Of a stretch of DNA of 64,000 bases, positions 1 through 9,344 are shown one piece after another. The translations under genes and the position numbers were made by a program. The first letter of the stretch is position 1. Every line of letters starts with the position of its first letter. Where the stretch lies: contig JARLJO010000064.1 in the NCBI GenBank assembly GCA_031291175.1, forward strand, positions 1 through 64,000, read 5' to 3'. The DNA comes from Gammaproteobacteria bacterium. Its GTDB lineage: Bacteria > Pseudomonadota > Gammaproteobacteria > DSM-16500. The notes under the pieces are model-generated. The model was not told where the DNA came from and ran no database searches. It was given only the letters and a program-made list of their open reading frames with translations.

Positions 1-770
1 CCATCCACTAACCATTGATTGACGCTATAACCTGTCGTGGGTGTTGCATTAAATGTTAGTGCGCCTTGATTGACAACAGTTTGAGGTGTGTTAGGGCTGA
101 TGGTGCCGTTTGATCCTGCGCTAGGCGTGACGGTGTATTGATTGACAGCAAAAGTGGCTTGCACGGTATGACTGACTGTAATGTTACTCAGTGTGTAATT
201 TGCTCCTCCCGTTTGAACGGCTGATCCATCAAGCAACCATTGGTTAATTTTGTAACCGGCATTCGGTGTGGCAGAAAAGGTGAGATTGCCCCCTTTATTG
301 ACTAATTGCTTACTGCTAGGACTGATGGTGCCGTTTGTTCCCGCAATAGGCGTCACTGTCAATTGTGGCACAGTTGCTGCAACGACATTTATAATAATAG
401 GAAATTGCACGCCATCTGCAGAGGGGCTTGCTTTCTCTCTCAACTCTGTCGATATTAAAACAGGTTGGGCGGGTGCCTGTAGTTGTAATGTAATAATGCA
501 AGATTGATGGGGAGCGATGAGGCTGCCACACGTTGTGTTTTTGATGGATAAGCCTGCGGGAAATTGACTCTGATCGATAACAGTAATGGGTATTTGAGAA
601 GCAATATTGGTGACAGTAAAAGTGGCATTAGTCACTGATGAAGTATTCAGTTGAATCGGAAACGGCGATGTAGCTGTGATTAAAATCATATGGGCAAATG
701 CTGTAGAGCAAAAAAGAAATAAACTAGTAAAAAATAATAGGCTAGCAGAAATCCATTTTTGAAAGCGCAT
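1..770 (-). CDS. Secreted repeat protein, N-terminal part (runs off the left edge)
   Basis: The minus-strand frame is open from the ATG at 770 to base 1 (256 codons), so the C-terminus lies outside the window. An AAGGA ribosome site precedes the ATG. Residues 1-26 are a clear signal peptide (KW start, hydrophobic core, ends STAFA). Next comes a beta-rich domain of about 110 residues with a Cys pair (TTCG...SC), as in choice-of-anchor type bacterial surface domains. After that come a full and a partial copy of a 75-residue repeat (TVTPxAGxNGTISP ... ATPxxGYxxNQWLxDG), which resembles the bacterial repeat domain PF18998/InlB-B type. An exported or surface protein is likely; the partner is unknown. 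Signal peptide and repeats are seen; surface location is inferred. Confidence 0.85.
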   Translation of the reverse strand, partial: MRFQKWISASLLFFTSLFLFCSTAFAHMILITATSPFPIQLNTSSVTNATFTVTNIASQIPITVIDQSQFPAGLSIKNTTCGSLIAPHQSCIITLQLQAPAQPVLISTELREKASPSADGVQFPIIINVVAATVPQLTVTPIAGTNGTISPSSKQLVNKGGNLTFSATPNAGYKINQWLLDGSAVQTGGANYTLSNITVSHTVQATFAVNQYTVTPSAGSNGTISPNTPQTVVNQGALTFNATPTTGYSVNQWLVD

Positions 771-1245
771 GCATATCGTCCTTGATCTGTATTTAATGTT
801 AAGTGACTCTGCCAAAATGCGAAATTCCCGAACAAATTTAGCGTCAACAGGGAAGTCCAACACTTCACTTCTTAAGAGTACACTTAAGACGCTATCGAGA
901 CTAGTGCAATTTGCGTTCTAATTCATTGACAAATTCTAAAGGAAAAAATGCATTTAATTTGTGGAAATTGGCGAGGCGAATAATAATTCGGAGCTTAAAA
1001 AACTCGGTGTTGAATCTAAATTTTGACAATAATCAACAAATAATACAGTGACACTTTTAAAATCACTCTAGAGACAGTCTTTCAAAGATTTTTTGTGAAT
1101 CATATTATGATAGATTTGACCTGGCTTCACTATCACACAAGGCTAGCTCTAACGCGCCATTCGCAGCAAAGCGTTTTTGGATTAATATTTTTTAACGATG
1201 GAATAACCTATTTCTTGATATTAATCCGAAAACATCAAAGCCAAG
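771..1245. other. Intergenic region with a long inverted repeat
   Basis: No convincing gene. An imperfect inverted repeat pairs 1172-1187 with 1218-1233 (16 positions, one G-T; arms carry GGATTAATAT) around a 30-base loop, just downstream of the transhydrogenase operon. There is no U-tract, so it is not a classical terminator. The left part must hold the promoter of the truncated repeat protein, but I see no clear -35/-10 pair. Confidence 0.5.
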
Positions 1246-2637
1246 TTATACATTTTTAATCTGAATATTAAGATCAATAAGCGACTGGCGCGCATCGCCA
1301 TACAGCATGGATGTTTTTGGATTAACAAAGAGATCATTCTCGACGCCAGAAAAACCTTTTCCTTGGCCACGCTTCAAAACAATAATACTTTTCGCATCCG
1401 AGACCTTTAAAACGGGCATACCATAGATTGGTGAAGCTGGGTTGGTTAGTGCGGCAGGATTGACGACATCGTTAGCACCGATCACCACGACAACATCTGT
1501 CTCACTAAAATGTTCATTAATATCTTCCATATCAATGAGCTTGTCATAAGGAACATTGGCTTCCGCCAAGAGCACATTCATGTGACCTGGCATTCTGCCC
1601 GCGACAGGATGAATAGCAAATTTGACATCCCCTCCTCGCTTTTCAATTAAGTCAGCAAGCTCCCGTGCCTGATGTTGAGCCTGAGACACTGCAAGACCAT
1701 AGCCAGGCACAATGATGACGCGTGCGGCATAGGCAAGACGTAAAGCGGCATCTTCAACAGAAATCACGGACATCTCGCCGCTGGCTGCAACTGATGAAGC
1801 ATCTGATGCGGCTGAAACTGCGCCAAATCCACCAAAAATCACATTCGTAAAAGAACGGTTCATAGCTTTACTCATGGCGATCGAAAGTATCATACCGCTA
1901 GCACCATCCAGGGCACCGACAATAATTAAAATATTATTATTAATCGCAAAACCGGTCGCGACAGCTGCTAAACCGGCATAAGAATTGAGAAGCGAAATGA
2001 CCACTGGCATATCCGCTCCACCAATACGAATAACAAAAAGAATGCCGATCAGAAGACTAATCCCAATCATGGTGGCAAATACAGGCGCGGCTGTCGGCAC
2101 CATGACAATCCAAATGAGACAAGCAACGGCTGCTGCTAGAAAAAGTAGATTGAGCGTATTCTGAAAAGGAAAAATAAGAGGACGTCCAGGCAAAATGCCT
2201 TGTAACTTGCTAAAAGCCATAAAACTCCCTGTCACGGTCAAACTTCCCAGCAACACTTCTAGACCCAATGCGGTGACTTGTCCTGATGCCAGGGTTCCAG
2301 CTTTCAATCCAATATAATATTCACCCACACCAACAAGCGTAGCCGCCAAAGCACCAAAAGCATGACTGAAAGCAATTCGTTGTGGCATGGCCGTCATCGG
2401 TACCCACATACCCAGCGGATACCCCAGGATAGAACCAATGACGACACCAATTAAAATTTCTTCATAAGAAACAATTTTCGCATTAAATAAAGTCGCAACC
2501 ACCGCAACAACCATTCCGAATGCCGCAAGCTGCATCCCTCTTCGCGCAGTTTCTGGCTTGCTAAGCGACCTGAGAGCAATAATAAATAAAAATGTCGAGA
2601 GCAAATAGGCTAGTGGAATAAAAGTATTGGTTATCAT
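1246..2637 (-). CDS. pntB: NAD(P) transhydrogenase subunit beta
   Basis: Beta subunit of the proton-translocating inner-membrane transhydrogenase, which uses the proton gradient to move hydride from NADH to NADP+. At 463 residues it has the usual length. The N-terminal two thirds are hydrophobic helices (domain II, proton channel). The soluble C-terminal domain III binds NADP(H), with VPGYGLAV near residue 312 and KRGQGKGF near the C-terminus. It is the last gene of pntAA-pntAB-pntB; its ATG overlaps the pntAB stop by one base (TAATG), implying translational coupling. Nothing abnormal seen. Confidence 0.96.
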   Translation of the reverse strand: MITNTFIPLAYLLSTFLFIIALRSLSKPETARRGMQLAAFGMVVAVVATLFNAKIVSYEEILIGVVIGSILGYPLGMWVPMTAMPQRIAFSHAFGALAATLVGVGEYYIGLKAGTLASGQVTALGLEVLLGSLTVTGSFMAFSKLQGILPGRPLIFPFQNTLNLLFLAAAVACLIWIVMVPTAAPVFATMIGISLLIGILFVIRIGGADMPVVISLLNSYAGLAAVATGFAINNNILIIVGALDGASGMILSIAMSKAMNRSFTNVIFGGFGAVSAASDASSVAASGEMSVISVEDAALRLAYAARVIIVPGYGLAVSQAQHQARELADLIEKRGGDVKFAIHPVAGRMPGHMNVLLAEANVPYDKLIDMEDINEHFSETDVVVVIGANDVVNPAALTNPASPIYGMPVLKVSDAKSIIVLKRGQGKGFSGVENDLFVNPKTSMLYGDARQSLIDLNIQIKNV

Positions 2638-2948
2638 TATTTACTACCAGCAGTATTTTTTGTATTTTCAGTTTTGCGAAACATCGCCAACATGCGGTCA
2701 GTAATGAGAAAACCACCCACAATATTGGTGGTCGCACAAGCAACAGCGATGGTACCGAGTACGGTCGCGAAAGTGCCATGATGACCACCGGCAAGAACAA
2801 GCGATGCCACAAGAGAAATACCTGAAATAGCATTAGTCGCCGCCATTAAAGGCGTGTGAAGCAAGGGTGGAATTCTGCTAATGGTTTGGAATCCGACAAA
2901 GCCTGCGAGTAAAAACACGAAAAGTTGAATTGCTGTGATTGCACTCAT
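2637..2948 (-). CDS. pntAB: NAD(P) transhydrogenase subunit alpha, membrane part
   Basis: A 103-residue protein of three to four hydrophobic helices, matching the membrane part (PNTB_4TM type) at the C-terminus of E. coli PntA. Here the alpha subunit is split into two genes, as in Rhodospirillum and many non-enteric proteobacteria. It should sit in the inner membrane with PntB and dock the soluble NAD-binding subunit. It lies 15 bases after pntAA and overlaps pntB by one base. Confidence 0.93.
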   Translation of the reverse strand: MSAITAIQLFVFLLAGFVGFQTISRIPPLLHTPLMAATNAISGISLVASLVLAGGHHGTFATVLGTIAVACATTNIVGGFLITDRMLAMFRKTENTKNTAGSK

Positions 2949-2963
2949 AGTATCTCCCCCAAA

Positions 2964-4079
2964 TTAAACGACTTTTTGGACGGGTAATGTCTGTCCTGCT
3001 AGTAATGCACTCGTAATCGGATCTTCACTGTCAAGTTGCAACAGGCCCTCATTGCTAATCAGATGTTCCAGAAGCGAACGGACATTCACGCTGAAAAAAC
3101 GACTCGCATCCGTTGCAGCATCACTTGAAATATTGGTTGGGCCAAGAACACGCACACCATTTTCTGTGACGACGATTTCATCTGGACGTGTCAGCTCACA
3201 ATTGCCTCCTGTTTCGGCTGCAAGATCCACAATAACAGTACCGTACTGCATGAGTGCCACTGCTTCTGTATCAATTAGTAATGGCGCTTTTTGTCCCGGA
3301 ATTTGTGCGCTGGTGATAATCAGTTGCATGGGAATGAGATACTCTGCTAATGCCCGGCGCAGCCTTGATTGTTGATCCGCAGATTGACTCGCCGCATAAC
3401 CACCCGCGCCTTCTGCGGAAGGCAACTCCACATCGGGAAAAACGAATTTGGCACCGAGACTTTCTACTTGCTCACGTGCCGCTTCACGCACATCGAAACC
3501 ATGAGTGATTGCGCCTAACCTTCGCGCTGTTGCAATGGCTTGAAGTCCTGCGACACCAGCGCCCAGGGCAATCATTTTTGCGGGTCTTATTGTGCCAGCT
3601 GCTGTGGTTAGCATCGGCAGCAGAATATCCAGTGTGCGTGCACCTTCCAAAACAGCCTCATACCCTGCAATGGCTGCTTGTGACGACAGTACATCCATAC
3701 TCTGCGCGCGCGTGATACGAGGCAAACGTTCAAGGCCAAGATAAATCACGCCCTTCTTTTTCATGGCTTCCGCAAGATTTGGATCACGACCACCGAGTGA
3801 AATAACAATACTACCCACAGAAAAATTTTCTGGAAATTCTGGCTGACGAATTTTAACTAATATATTAGCTTTGCCAATCATATCCTCAAGGCTGCTAATC
3901 TCGGCGCCTGCTTCCACATAAGCGTCATCGCTAAATGCTGCATTTACACCAGCGCTCTTTTCAACAAAAATAATGGCTCTGGAAGATAAACGTTTGACAT
4001 CAGCCGGTGTCAATGCAACACGGCGCTCCCCTTTCATTGTCTCTCGGAGTACGCCAATTTTTAAAAGATTAGCCGACAT
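2964..4079 (-). CDS. pntAA: NAD(P) transhydrogenase subunit alpha, soluble NAD-binding part
   Basis: 371 residues with the alanine dehydrogenase/PNT fold (domain I), which binds NAD(H) at the cytoplasmic face of the transhydrogenase. The nucleotide loop GAGVAGLQAI lies near residue 176, followed by HGFDVREAAREQVESLGAKF. The catalytic-side motif KIRQPEF lies near residue 78. It lacks the membrane helices of E. coli PntA because these are encoded by the next gene. First gene of the operon. Confidence 0.95.
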   Translation of the reverse strand: MSANLLKIGVLRETMKGERRVALTPADVKRLSSRAIIFVEKSAGVNAAFSDDAYVEAGAEISSLEDMIGKANILVKIRQPEFPENFSVGSIVISLGGRDPNLAEAMKKKGVIYLGLERLPRITRAQSMDVLSSQAAIAGYEAVLEGARTLDILLPMLTTAAGTIRPAKMIALGAGVAGLQAIATARRLGAITHGFDVREAAREQVESLGAKFVFPDVELPSAEGAGGYAASQSADQQSRLRRALAEYLIPMQLIITSAQIPGQKAPLLIDTEAVALMQYGTVIVDLAAETGGNCELTRPDEIVVTENGVRVLGPTNISSDAATDASRFFSVNVRSLLEHLISNEGLLQLDSEDPITSALLAGQTLPVQKVV

Positions 4080-4109
4080 AAGAGAAGCACCTAATTTTTT
4101 TATGAAATT

Positions 4110-4853
4110 TTATATCAATACACCACCGTCAATACCCAGCGATGTGCCAGTCATGTATGAGGCTTTATCCGAGCCAACAAATACGATAGCGTTCGCAATT
4201 TCTTCGGGTGTACCCACGCGCTTCATTGGCACACTTTCTACTAAACTCGCCTTGCCTTCAGCGGTTCCCGTGAAGCGGTTTAGCATCCCTGTTTCAATCG
4301 GCCCTGGGCCTACTATGTTAACTCTTATGCCGTACGGTATGCCTTCCAGTGCCGCACATTTTGTCAGGCCTTCCACAGCATGTTTGCTCGCTACATACAC
4401 TGAGGCACCAGCTGCGCCAGTCTTGCCATAGGCTGAAGATATGTTGATAATGCTTCCGCTTTTTTGAGCCTGCATCGCTTTCATTTCATACTTCATGCAA
4501 AGGAGCACGCCCAGCACATTGGTTTCAAATATTTCATTGAAACTTTCAGCTGTCTGATCTGTCACAGGACCCGGGTGACCTTCTGTTCCTGCATTATTGA
4601 CAGCAATATCAAGACGTCCAAAACGTTTAATTGTTTTATCAATTAAACGCTTCACTTCGTCTTCGCGACGCACATCCGCGCGTATAAATTCTGCATCTAC
4701 ATTCAACGCACGAAGTTCTTTTACAAGCGCCTCACCGACTTCTTCACGTCGTCCTGAAATAACAATTTGAGCCCCTTCATTAGCAAAAGCTAAAGCAGTC
4801 GCACGGCCAATACCAGCAAGTGCGCCTGTGATTAATACAGTCGGCTTTTTCAT
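4110..4853 (-). CDS. SDR-family oxidoreductase
   Basis: Classical short-chain dehydrogenase/reductase of 247 residues. Cofactor loop TGALAGIG is at 9-16, NNAG at 86-89, and the catalytic set is Ser near 139-140, Tyr153 and Lys157 (YVASK). The end GIDGGVLI is typical. R36-R37 after the second beta strand suggests NADPH preference (inference). Substrate cannot be read from sequence; FabG/glucose-dehydrogenase-like enzymes are the nearest type. It stops 30 bases before the pntAA start on the same strand and may be co-transcribed with the transhydrogenase genes. Confidence 0.88.
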   Translation of the reverse strand: MKKPTVLITGALAGIGRATALAFANEGAQIVISGRREEVGEALVKELRALNVDAEFIRADVRREDEVKRLIDKTIKRFGRLDIAVNNAGTEGHPGPVTDQTAESFNEIFETNVLGVLLCMKYEMKAMQAQKSGSIINISSAYGKTGAAGASVYVASKHAVEGLTKCAALEGIPYGIRVNIVGPGPIETGMLNRFTGTAEGKASLVESVPMKRVGTPEEIANAIVFVGSDKASYMTGTSLGIDGGVLI

Positions 4854-5056
4854 GGCTACCTCGATTTATTAAATGTGATTTGTGTTTGCACTGGTTTCAG
4901 AATCGTTAACTCTCCTATTATTCCACAGTTTTGTGCTGGTGTGTTTTTTGGGGAGGCTAACTTGATGCTTTATCAAAGGAAATATTATTAATGTGATGCA
5001 TCAATGGGATATAGAACATCATAAAAATCCGGCTTTTTTGAAGCGCCTCAAAACAT

Positions 5057-5896
5057 TCAACTGACGAAATCAATAATTGCAGGAATAACTTGTTCCGGCG
5101 CTTCTTCCATCAACCAATGACCCGAACCTAAAATAATTTTCCCTTCCACATTATTAGCAACCAACTTAGCCTGCTCAATCAGAAAATTGCCTGATGCTTT
5201 CTCACCCGTCAAAACTAGCATTGGCGCTTCAATTTTTTTAGCCGAAAAAGCGTGAAAGTCTTTTGCATCTTGCTCAAAGTTTTTAAAATATTCAAACCCT
5301 GCGCGCATTCCACCTTCTTTTGCATAAGCTGCCGCATAAATTTGTCTATCGGCCTCAGAGACAGAACACTTGGGATTTGCAGCAAAATCATTCCAAAAAT
5401 GTTCGAAGTAAATTCGTTCGCGTCCTTTCACCAATGCCAATGGTGTAACGCCGTAAAAATGAAAATGCCAAAGATCCCGCATCAGCCATACCGATTTCCA
5501 ATCACCGATTCCCGGCAAAAAAGCATCCATTAAAATAATACGATTAATCTCATCCGGAAATTGTGCCGCATAGGCATAAGCCACCATCAGGCCAATATCA
5601 TGCCCAACTATGGTTGCGCGCTGAAAGCCTAACGATTCAACCAAAGCATGAATATCTTGCGCCATTGTTTTTTTATCATATCCGTTCAATGGCCTCTCTG
5701 ATTCACCTGCTCCTCGCAAATCCGGTACAATGACAGTGTGATTTTTTGCAAGAAGAGGCACTATAGGCTCCCACATGTGTCCGGTTTCTGCGTACCCATG
5801 GATTAAAACAACTGGCTCGCCCTTCCCTGCAATATGGCAAAATATTTTAGTGCCATTAACATCGATAAGTTGATCAGAAGAAGAATTGCCGCTCAT
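5057..5896 (-). CDS. Alpha/beta hydrolase, epoxide-hydrolase-like
   Basis: Cytosolic alpha/beta-fold hydrolase of 279 residues. It has the oxyanion-hole HGYAETG, the nucleophile elbow VGHDIG with Asp (about residue 100), and a late catalytic His in SGHW. An Asp nucleophile places it with epoxide hydrolases and haloalkane/haloacid dehalogenases rather than Ser esterases. An in-frame ATG exists 15 bases upstream (5911). The ATG at 5896 is chosen because GAGGA stands at a proper distance before it and overlaps the upstream ATG. Substrate unknown. Confidence 0.82.
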   Translation of the reverse strand: MSGNSSSDQLIDVNGTKIFCHIAGKGEPVVLIHGYAETGHMWEPIVPLLAKNHTVIVPDLRGAGESERPLNGYDKKTMAQDIHALVESLGFQRATIVGHDIGLMVAYAYAAQFPDEINRIILMDAFLPGIGDWKSVWLMRDLWHFHFYGVTPLALVKGRERIYFEHFWNDFAANPKCSVSEADRQIYAAAYAKEGGMRAGFEYFKNFEQDAKDFHAFSAKKIEAPMLVLTGEKASGNFLIEQAKLVANNVEGKIILGSGHWLMEEAPEQVIPAIIDFVS

Positions 5897-6277
5897 TATT
5901 ATTTTCCTCATAAAGACACATTATGCTCTGAGATAAAAAACCAGGCGAATTCACAGAATAGCAAGCCAGAGAACATTATTATATCATAGACGATTTCATA
6001 CTTTTTAATTGAACCATGCAAAAGATTCCACTCATAAAATCCGCTTTATTCCATTCGGAATAACATTCTGGAATTTTCATCAAAAAATATTTATTATTCA
6101 ACTCCTGATAACTAAGCCCATGAATTCAATCAGCAAGAATAACGTTATTGCTATTGCATTCGAGCAACCATTTGCTTATATTTTGGCTATTACTTATAAT
6201 AAATGTAGATAATAGAATAGTTTAGAAGGTATTAATTCAGATGCTGAGTTTTCCGACATTTATCGAAGAGATAAAAT
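5897..6277. other. Divergent intergenic region
   Basis: A+T-rich spacer between the divergent hydrolase and J-domain-like genes. It presumably carries both promoters, but I see no convincing -35/-10 pair. A short imperfect palindrome (TTCCATTCGGAATAACATTC region, 6050-6074) is the only structure noted. A 67-codon frame here lacks a ribosome site. Confidence 0.4.
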
Positions 6278-7843
6278 ATGGAAAATATCTTTCAACAAAA
6301 TGCATATCACATTCTAGGATTAGATGCTTCTGCGACCAGCGCAGAAATCACTAACCGCTTCGAAGAGCTATCCATTGCACTAGAAAATGAATCCAATCAT
6401 GAATTCGCATTAGATCTCCCGCTATTTAATCAAATCAGGACAAAAGACTCTCTTCGGACAGTTTCCCAAAAAATCTCATCAAAGGAAATCAAACTCAAAG
6501 AATTTTTCTTTTGGTTTTTAGTCACTGATGAAGCAGATAAAAAAGCCATCCATTTTATTAAAAATAAAGACTACAGGGCAGCAATTAAAACCTGGGAATC
6601 ATCCTCTCTCGACACGCCATTTTTACATCAACGTAATCTAGCGCTATTGTACACCATGTTATTGGCAACAGAAGACGATAATAACTACTTAAATATATCC
6701 TTAATTGCCTGGAAAGAGTTAATTATGTCTGAAAATTTCTGGAGCCACTTTGCCTTAATCTATAAACAATATGGTGACGCCAACATTGAAAACAATCTTT
6801 TAGATCATTTTAAAAAAAATATCATTAATGATTTATTTGAAATCTATTCCAATCCAACCGACATATCAAAAACCAATAACTACATCAATCAATTTAGAAC
6901 TATTTTCCCGCTAAAATCAGCTTCCGAACATATTTTCATTGAAATAACTCAGCTGATTGATCAGCTGGAAAAAGCCAAACAATCTCACTTGCTTCCCTCG
7001 GAACTAGAACAAGCGGTCGATAAAAAAGATATTTTTGAAGCCATCAAATCCGAATTGGAAAAAATATCCAGCTTGGGTTTGTATCAAGACGAACAAACCC
7101 TATTGTTGCGAGACAGAGCATGCGAAGCACTCATAAACAATATGCACGATGTCAGAAACAACCCTACTGACATCAAAAAAAACATCAAGCTATTGCAAGA
7201 TGCGTTGATCATGTCTTATTTGCCCGAGGTTAAACTTAAAGTCAAAGCCCTTATTCAAAAATTAGAACACCTGCAATCAACGCTTCTCATCACAAAACCC
7301 ATTAATGATTTGATCTCTGCAGGTAGACTCAAAAAAGCCTACGAAATGATCGTAAAATGCCAACGCAAATATGCCCATATCCCAACCCTTCAGAATTTTC
7401 TGGTGGAAAAGAAAAAAGAGTGCATTACTATTCTTGCCCTGGCCAAATGGAAAAAAGGGCGTAAATTATTAAACGGGCCATTTTCCAAAGAGACCGCCAT
7501 TTATTACAAAGATGCGAGCCAACTTATTTACGATAACATCGAACTATTTGGCCTGGAACCCGACATGATCAGCGAAGTTATTTTTGATATAAAAAAAATA
7601 ATAGCGAACATGGACACAATCAATGTAAATAACGTCGAAGAATACCGTAATAACTTTATCCGCGATGAGATGACAAGATTTCAAAATAACTTTGAGAATA
7701 TTATGTTAATTATTCTCATTGATGGGTACTTTGTCTGGGGAATCTACCAATCACAACTTAAAGCACCAAATGAAGGCCCATCGTTAGCTTTTGGTATTAT
7801 TAGCTTATTAATTATATTTTTTATCATCTATCTTTTTACTTGA
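6278..7843 (+). CDS. J-domain-like protein with C-terminal membrane anchor
   Basis: 521 residues. The N-terminus (YHILGLDASATSAEITNRF, residues 11-29) follows the start of J domains, but the HPD motif needed to stimulate Hsp70 is missing. The later KLKEFFFWFLV fits the DEFFWFW-type segment of bacterial J-domain-like plus TPR proteins. The middle is helical and Lys/Glu-rich, probably TPR-like. Two hydrophobic segments close the protein (about 474-493 and 500-521), with at most a few residues after the last. A membrane-tethered scaffold is likely; function unknown. No operon partner. Confidence 0.72.
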   Translation: MENIFQQNAYHILGLDASATSAEITNRFEELSIALENESNHEFALDLPLFNQIRTKDSLRTVSQKISSKEIKLKEFFFWFLVTDEADKKAIHFIKNKDYRAAIKTWESSSLDTPFLHQRNLALLYTMLLATEDDNNYLNISLIAWKELIMSENFWSHFALIYKQYGDANIENNLLDHFKKNIINDLFEIYSNPTDISKTNNYINQFRTIFPLKSASEHIFIEITQLIDQLEKAKQSHLLPSELEQAVDKKDIFEAIKSELEKISSLGLYQDEQTLLLRDRACEALINNMHDVRNNPTDIKKNIKLLQDALIMSYLPEVKLKVKALIQKLEHLQSTLLITKPINDLISAGRLKKAYEMIVKCQRKYAHIPTLQNFLVEKKKECITILALAKWKKGRKLLNGPFSKETAIYYKDASQLIYDNIELFGLEPDMISEVIFDIKKIIANMDTINVNNVEEYRNNFIRDEMTRFQNNFENIMLIILIDGYFVWGIYQSQLKAPNEGPSLAFGIISLLIIFFIIYLFT

Positions 7844-8213
7844 TAAAATTAATTTAGCGAAATGAACTCTCTTAAAAAGAATATTTAAATTGGAGAGAAC
7901 TCCGATGCACAAAGTAGCACGGACTAAGCCCCCACGCTTTTTTGTGGGGGCGTGTCCGCGAACCCCTGCTAAATCCCGCACATTCATTCGACACAGATGA
8001 ATCAAAAATCTCCTAACTTAAAAACCACCACCCAATTGAACATATAATACACAAAACAAAATGAACCTTTATTCTGAACCGCCTCTCATTTCCATTTAAA
8101 TAACCCTGGCCTCACCAGAACTATTTCAAATAAAGGCCTACTGTTTTAGAATAATCGCCTTATCACTGCCTGGAAAGGCTTTACTATTAATACAAGATCC
8201 TGAGGTTCACGCG
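7844..8213. other. Intergenic region upstream of proB
   Basis: No gene supported. It holds the 7928-7951 hairpin and, at about 7894-7908, a 15-base segment (GAGAACTCCGATGCA) also found in the palindromic element near 17.94 kb, so part of it may be repeat debris. The proB ribosome site GAGG lies at 8202-8205. Confidence 0.5.
7928..7951 (+). terminator. Hairpin, possible terminator of the J-domain-like gene
   Basis: Perfect 8-base stem GCCCCCAC/GTGGGGGC with a T-rich 8-base loop. The T-run lies in the loop and not after the stem, so intrinsic termination is uncertain. Confidence 0.4.
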
Positions 8214-9344
8214 GTGAAACAGACTATCAGAAATGCGAAATGCCTTGTTATCAAAATAGGGTCGTCACTACTCGTTGATAACTCAACAGGCGCCATTCAC
8301 CGGAAATGGTTAACCAGCGTCATTCAAGACATCAAAACATGCTGGGAGCGAGGACAACAAATCGTCATTGTATCCTCAGGTTCTATTGCATTGGGACGAC
8401 GCCATTTACAACTGAAAAATCGCACGCTGCAACTAGAAGAAAAACAAGCCGCAGCGGCCGTTGGTCAAATCAAACTTGCCCATGCCTACCAGGAAATACT
8501 GGAGCAACACAATATCACCGTCGCCCAAGTGCTCTTAACACTTGATGACAGCGAAAACCGCAAGCGATATCTCAATGCCAAAAACACACTGGAAACCTTA
8601 TTAAATTTACGTGCAATTCCTGTCATTAATGAAAATGACACCGTAGCCACTGCCGAAATTCGCTATGGTGACAATGACAGACTCGCAGCGCGTGTCGCCC
8701 AAATGGTGAGCGCGGATACGCTCGTTCTACTCTCAGATATTGACGGTCTCTACACATCAAATCCCAGATTCAATCCTGGCGCAACACTCATACCAGAAGT
8801 CACTCAACTCACGTCGGATATTTTAGCGATGGCTGGTGACTCAGCCACTGAATTTGGCACAGGCGGCATGATCACCAAGCTCGCTGCCGCAAAAATAGCA
8901 TTAACCTCGGGATGCAAAATGGTCATCGCCCCCGGCAAACATTTAAATCCCATCGCAAGAATTGATGAAACCCGAAATTGCACTTGGTTTATTCCTGAAA
9001 CCACGCCCATGAGTGCGAGAAAAAATTGGATTGCTCAACATCTTAAGCCTACCGGCAGCATAACCGTAGATGCAGGTGCGGCTAATGCGCTACGTCATGG
9101 CAAAAGTCTGCTATCAGTAGGTGTTATTGATATCGAGGGCGAGTTTAATAAAGGTGATGCCATCATCATCATGAGTGAAAACAAACAAGAAATTGCGCGT
9201 GGCTTAACAAATTATACCTCTCACGATGCAAAAAAAATCAAAGGTCACAAAAGCTCTGCTTTCGAGGCGATATTAGGCTATTGTGGCTGCGATGAAATAA
9301 TACATCGAAATGACTTATCCCTACATCTGGGAGAAAAAAATTGA
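8214..9344 (+). CDS. proB: Glutamate 5-kinase
   Basis: Phosphorylates L-glutamate with ATP, the first step of proline synthesis. 376 residues: an N-terminal amino-acid-kinase domain (KIGSSLLVD, SSGSIALGRR, INENDTVAT, YGDNDRLAARVA) and a C-terminal PUA domain from about residue 280. GTG start at 8214 with GAGG eight bases upstream. The stop overlaps the proA start (TTGA), so the pair is coupled. Motif wording (GDNDRLAARVA, LLSDIDGLYT) resembles alphaproteobacterial ProB as I remember it, which hints at transfer. Confidence 0.96.
   Translation: MKQTIRNAKCLVIKIGSSLLVDNSTGAIHRKWLTSVIQDIKTCWERGQQIVIVSSGSIALGRRHLQLKNRTLQLEEKQAAAAVGQIKLAHAYQEILEQHNITVAQVLLTLDDSENRKRYLNAKNTLETLLNLRAIPVINENDTVATAEIRYGDNDRLAARVAQMVSADTLVLLSDIDGLYTSNPRFNPGATLIPEVTQLTSDILAMAGDSATEFGTGGMITKLAAAKIALTSGCKMVIAPGKHLNPIARIDETRNCTWFIPETTPMSARKNWIAQHLKPTGSITVDAGAANALRHGKSLLSVGVIDIEGEFNKGDAIIIMSENKQEIARGLTNYTSHDAKKIKGHKSSAFEAILGYCGCDEIIHRNDLSLHLGEKN

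Noticed and set aside
6009-6212. 67-codon frame in the hydrolase/J-domain-like spacer
   Set aside because: TTG start without ribosome site, composition like the surrounding spacer, no domain or signal features.
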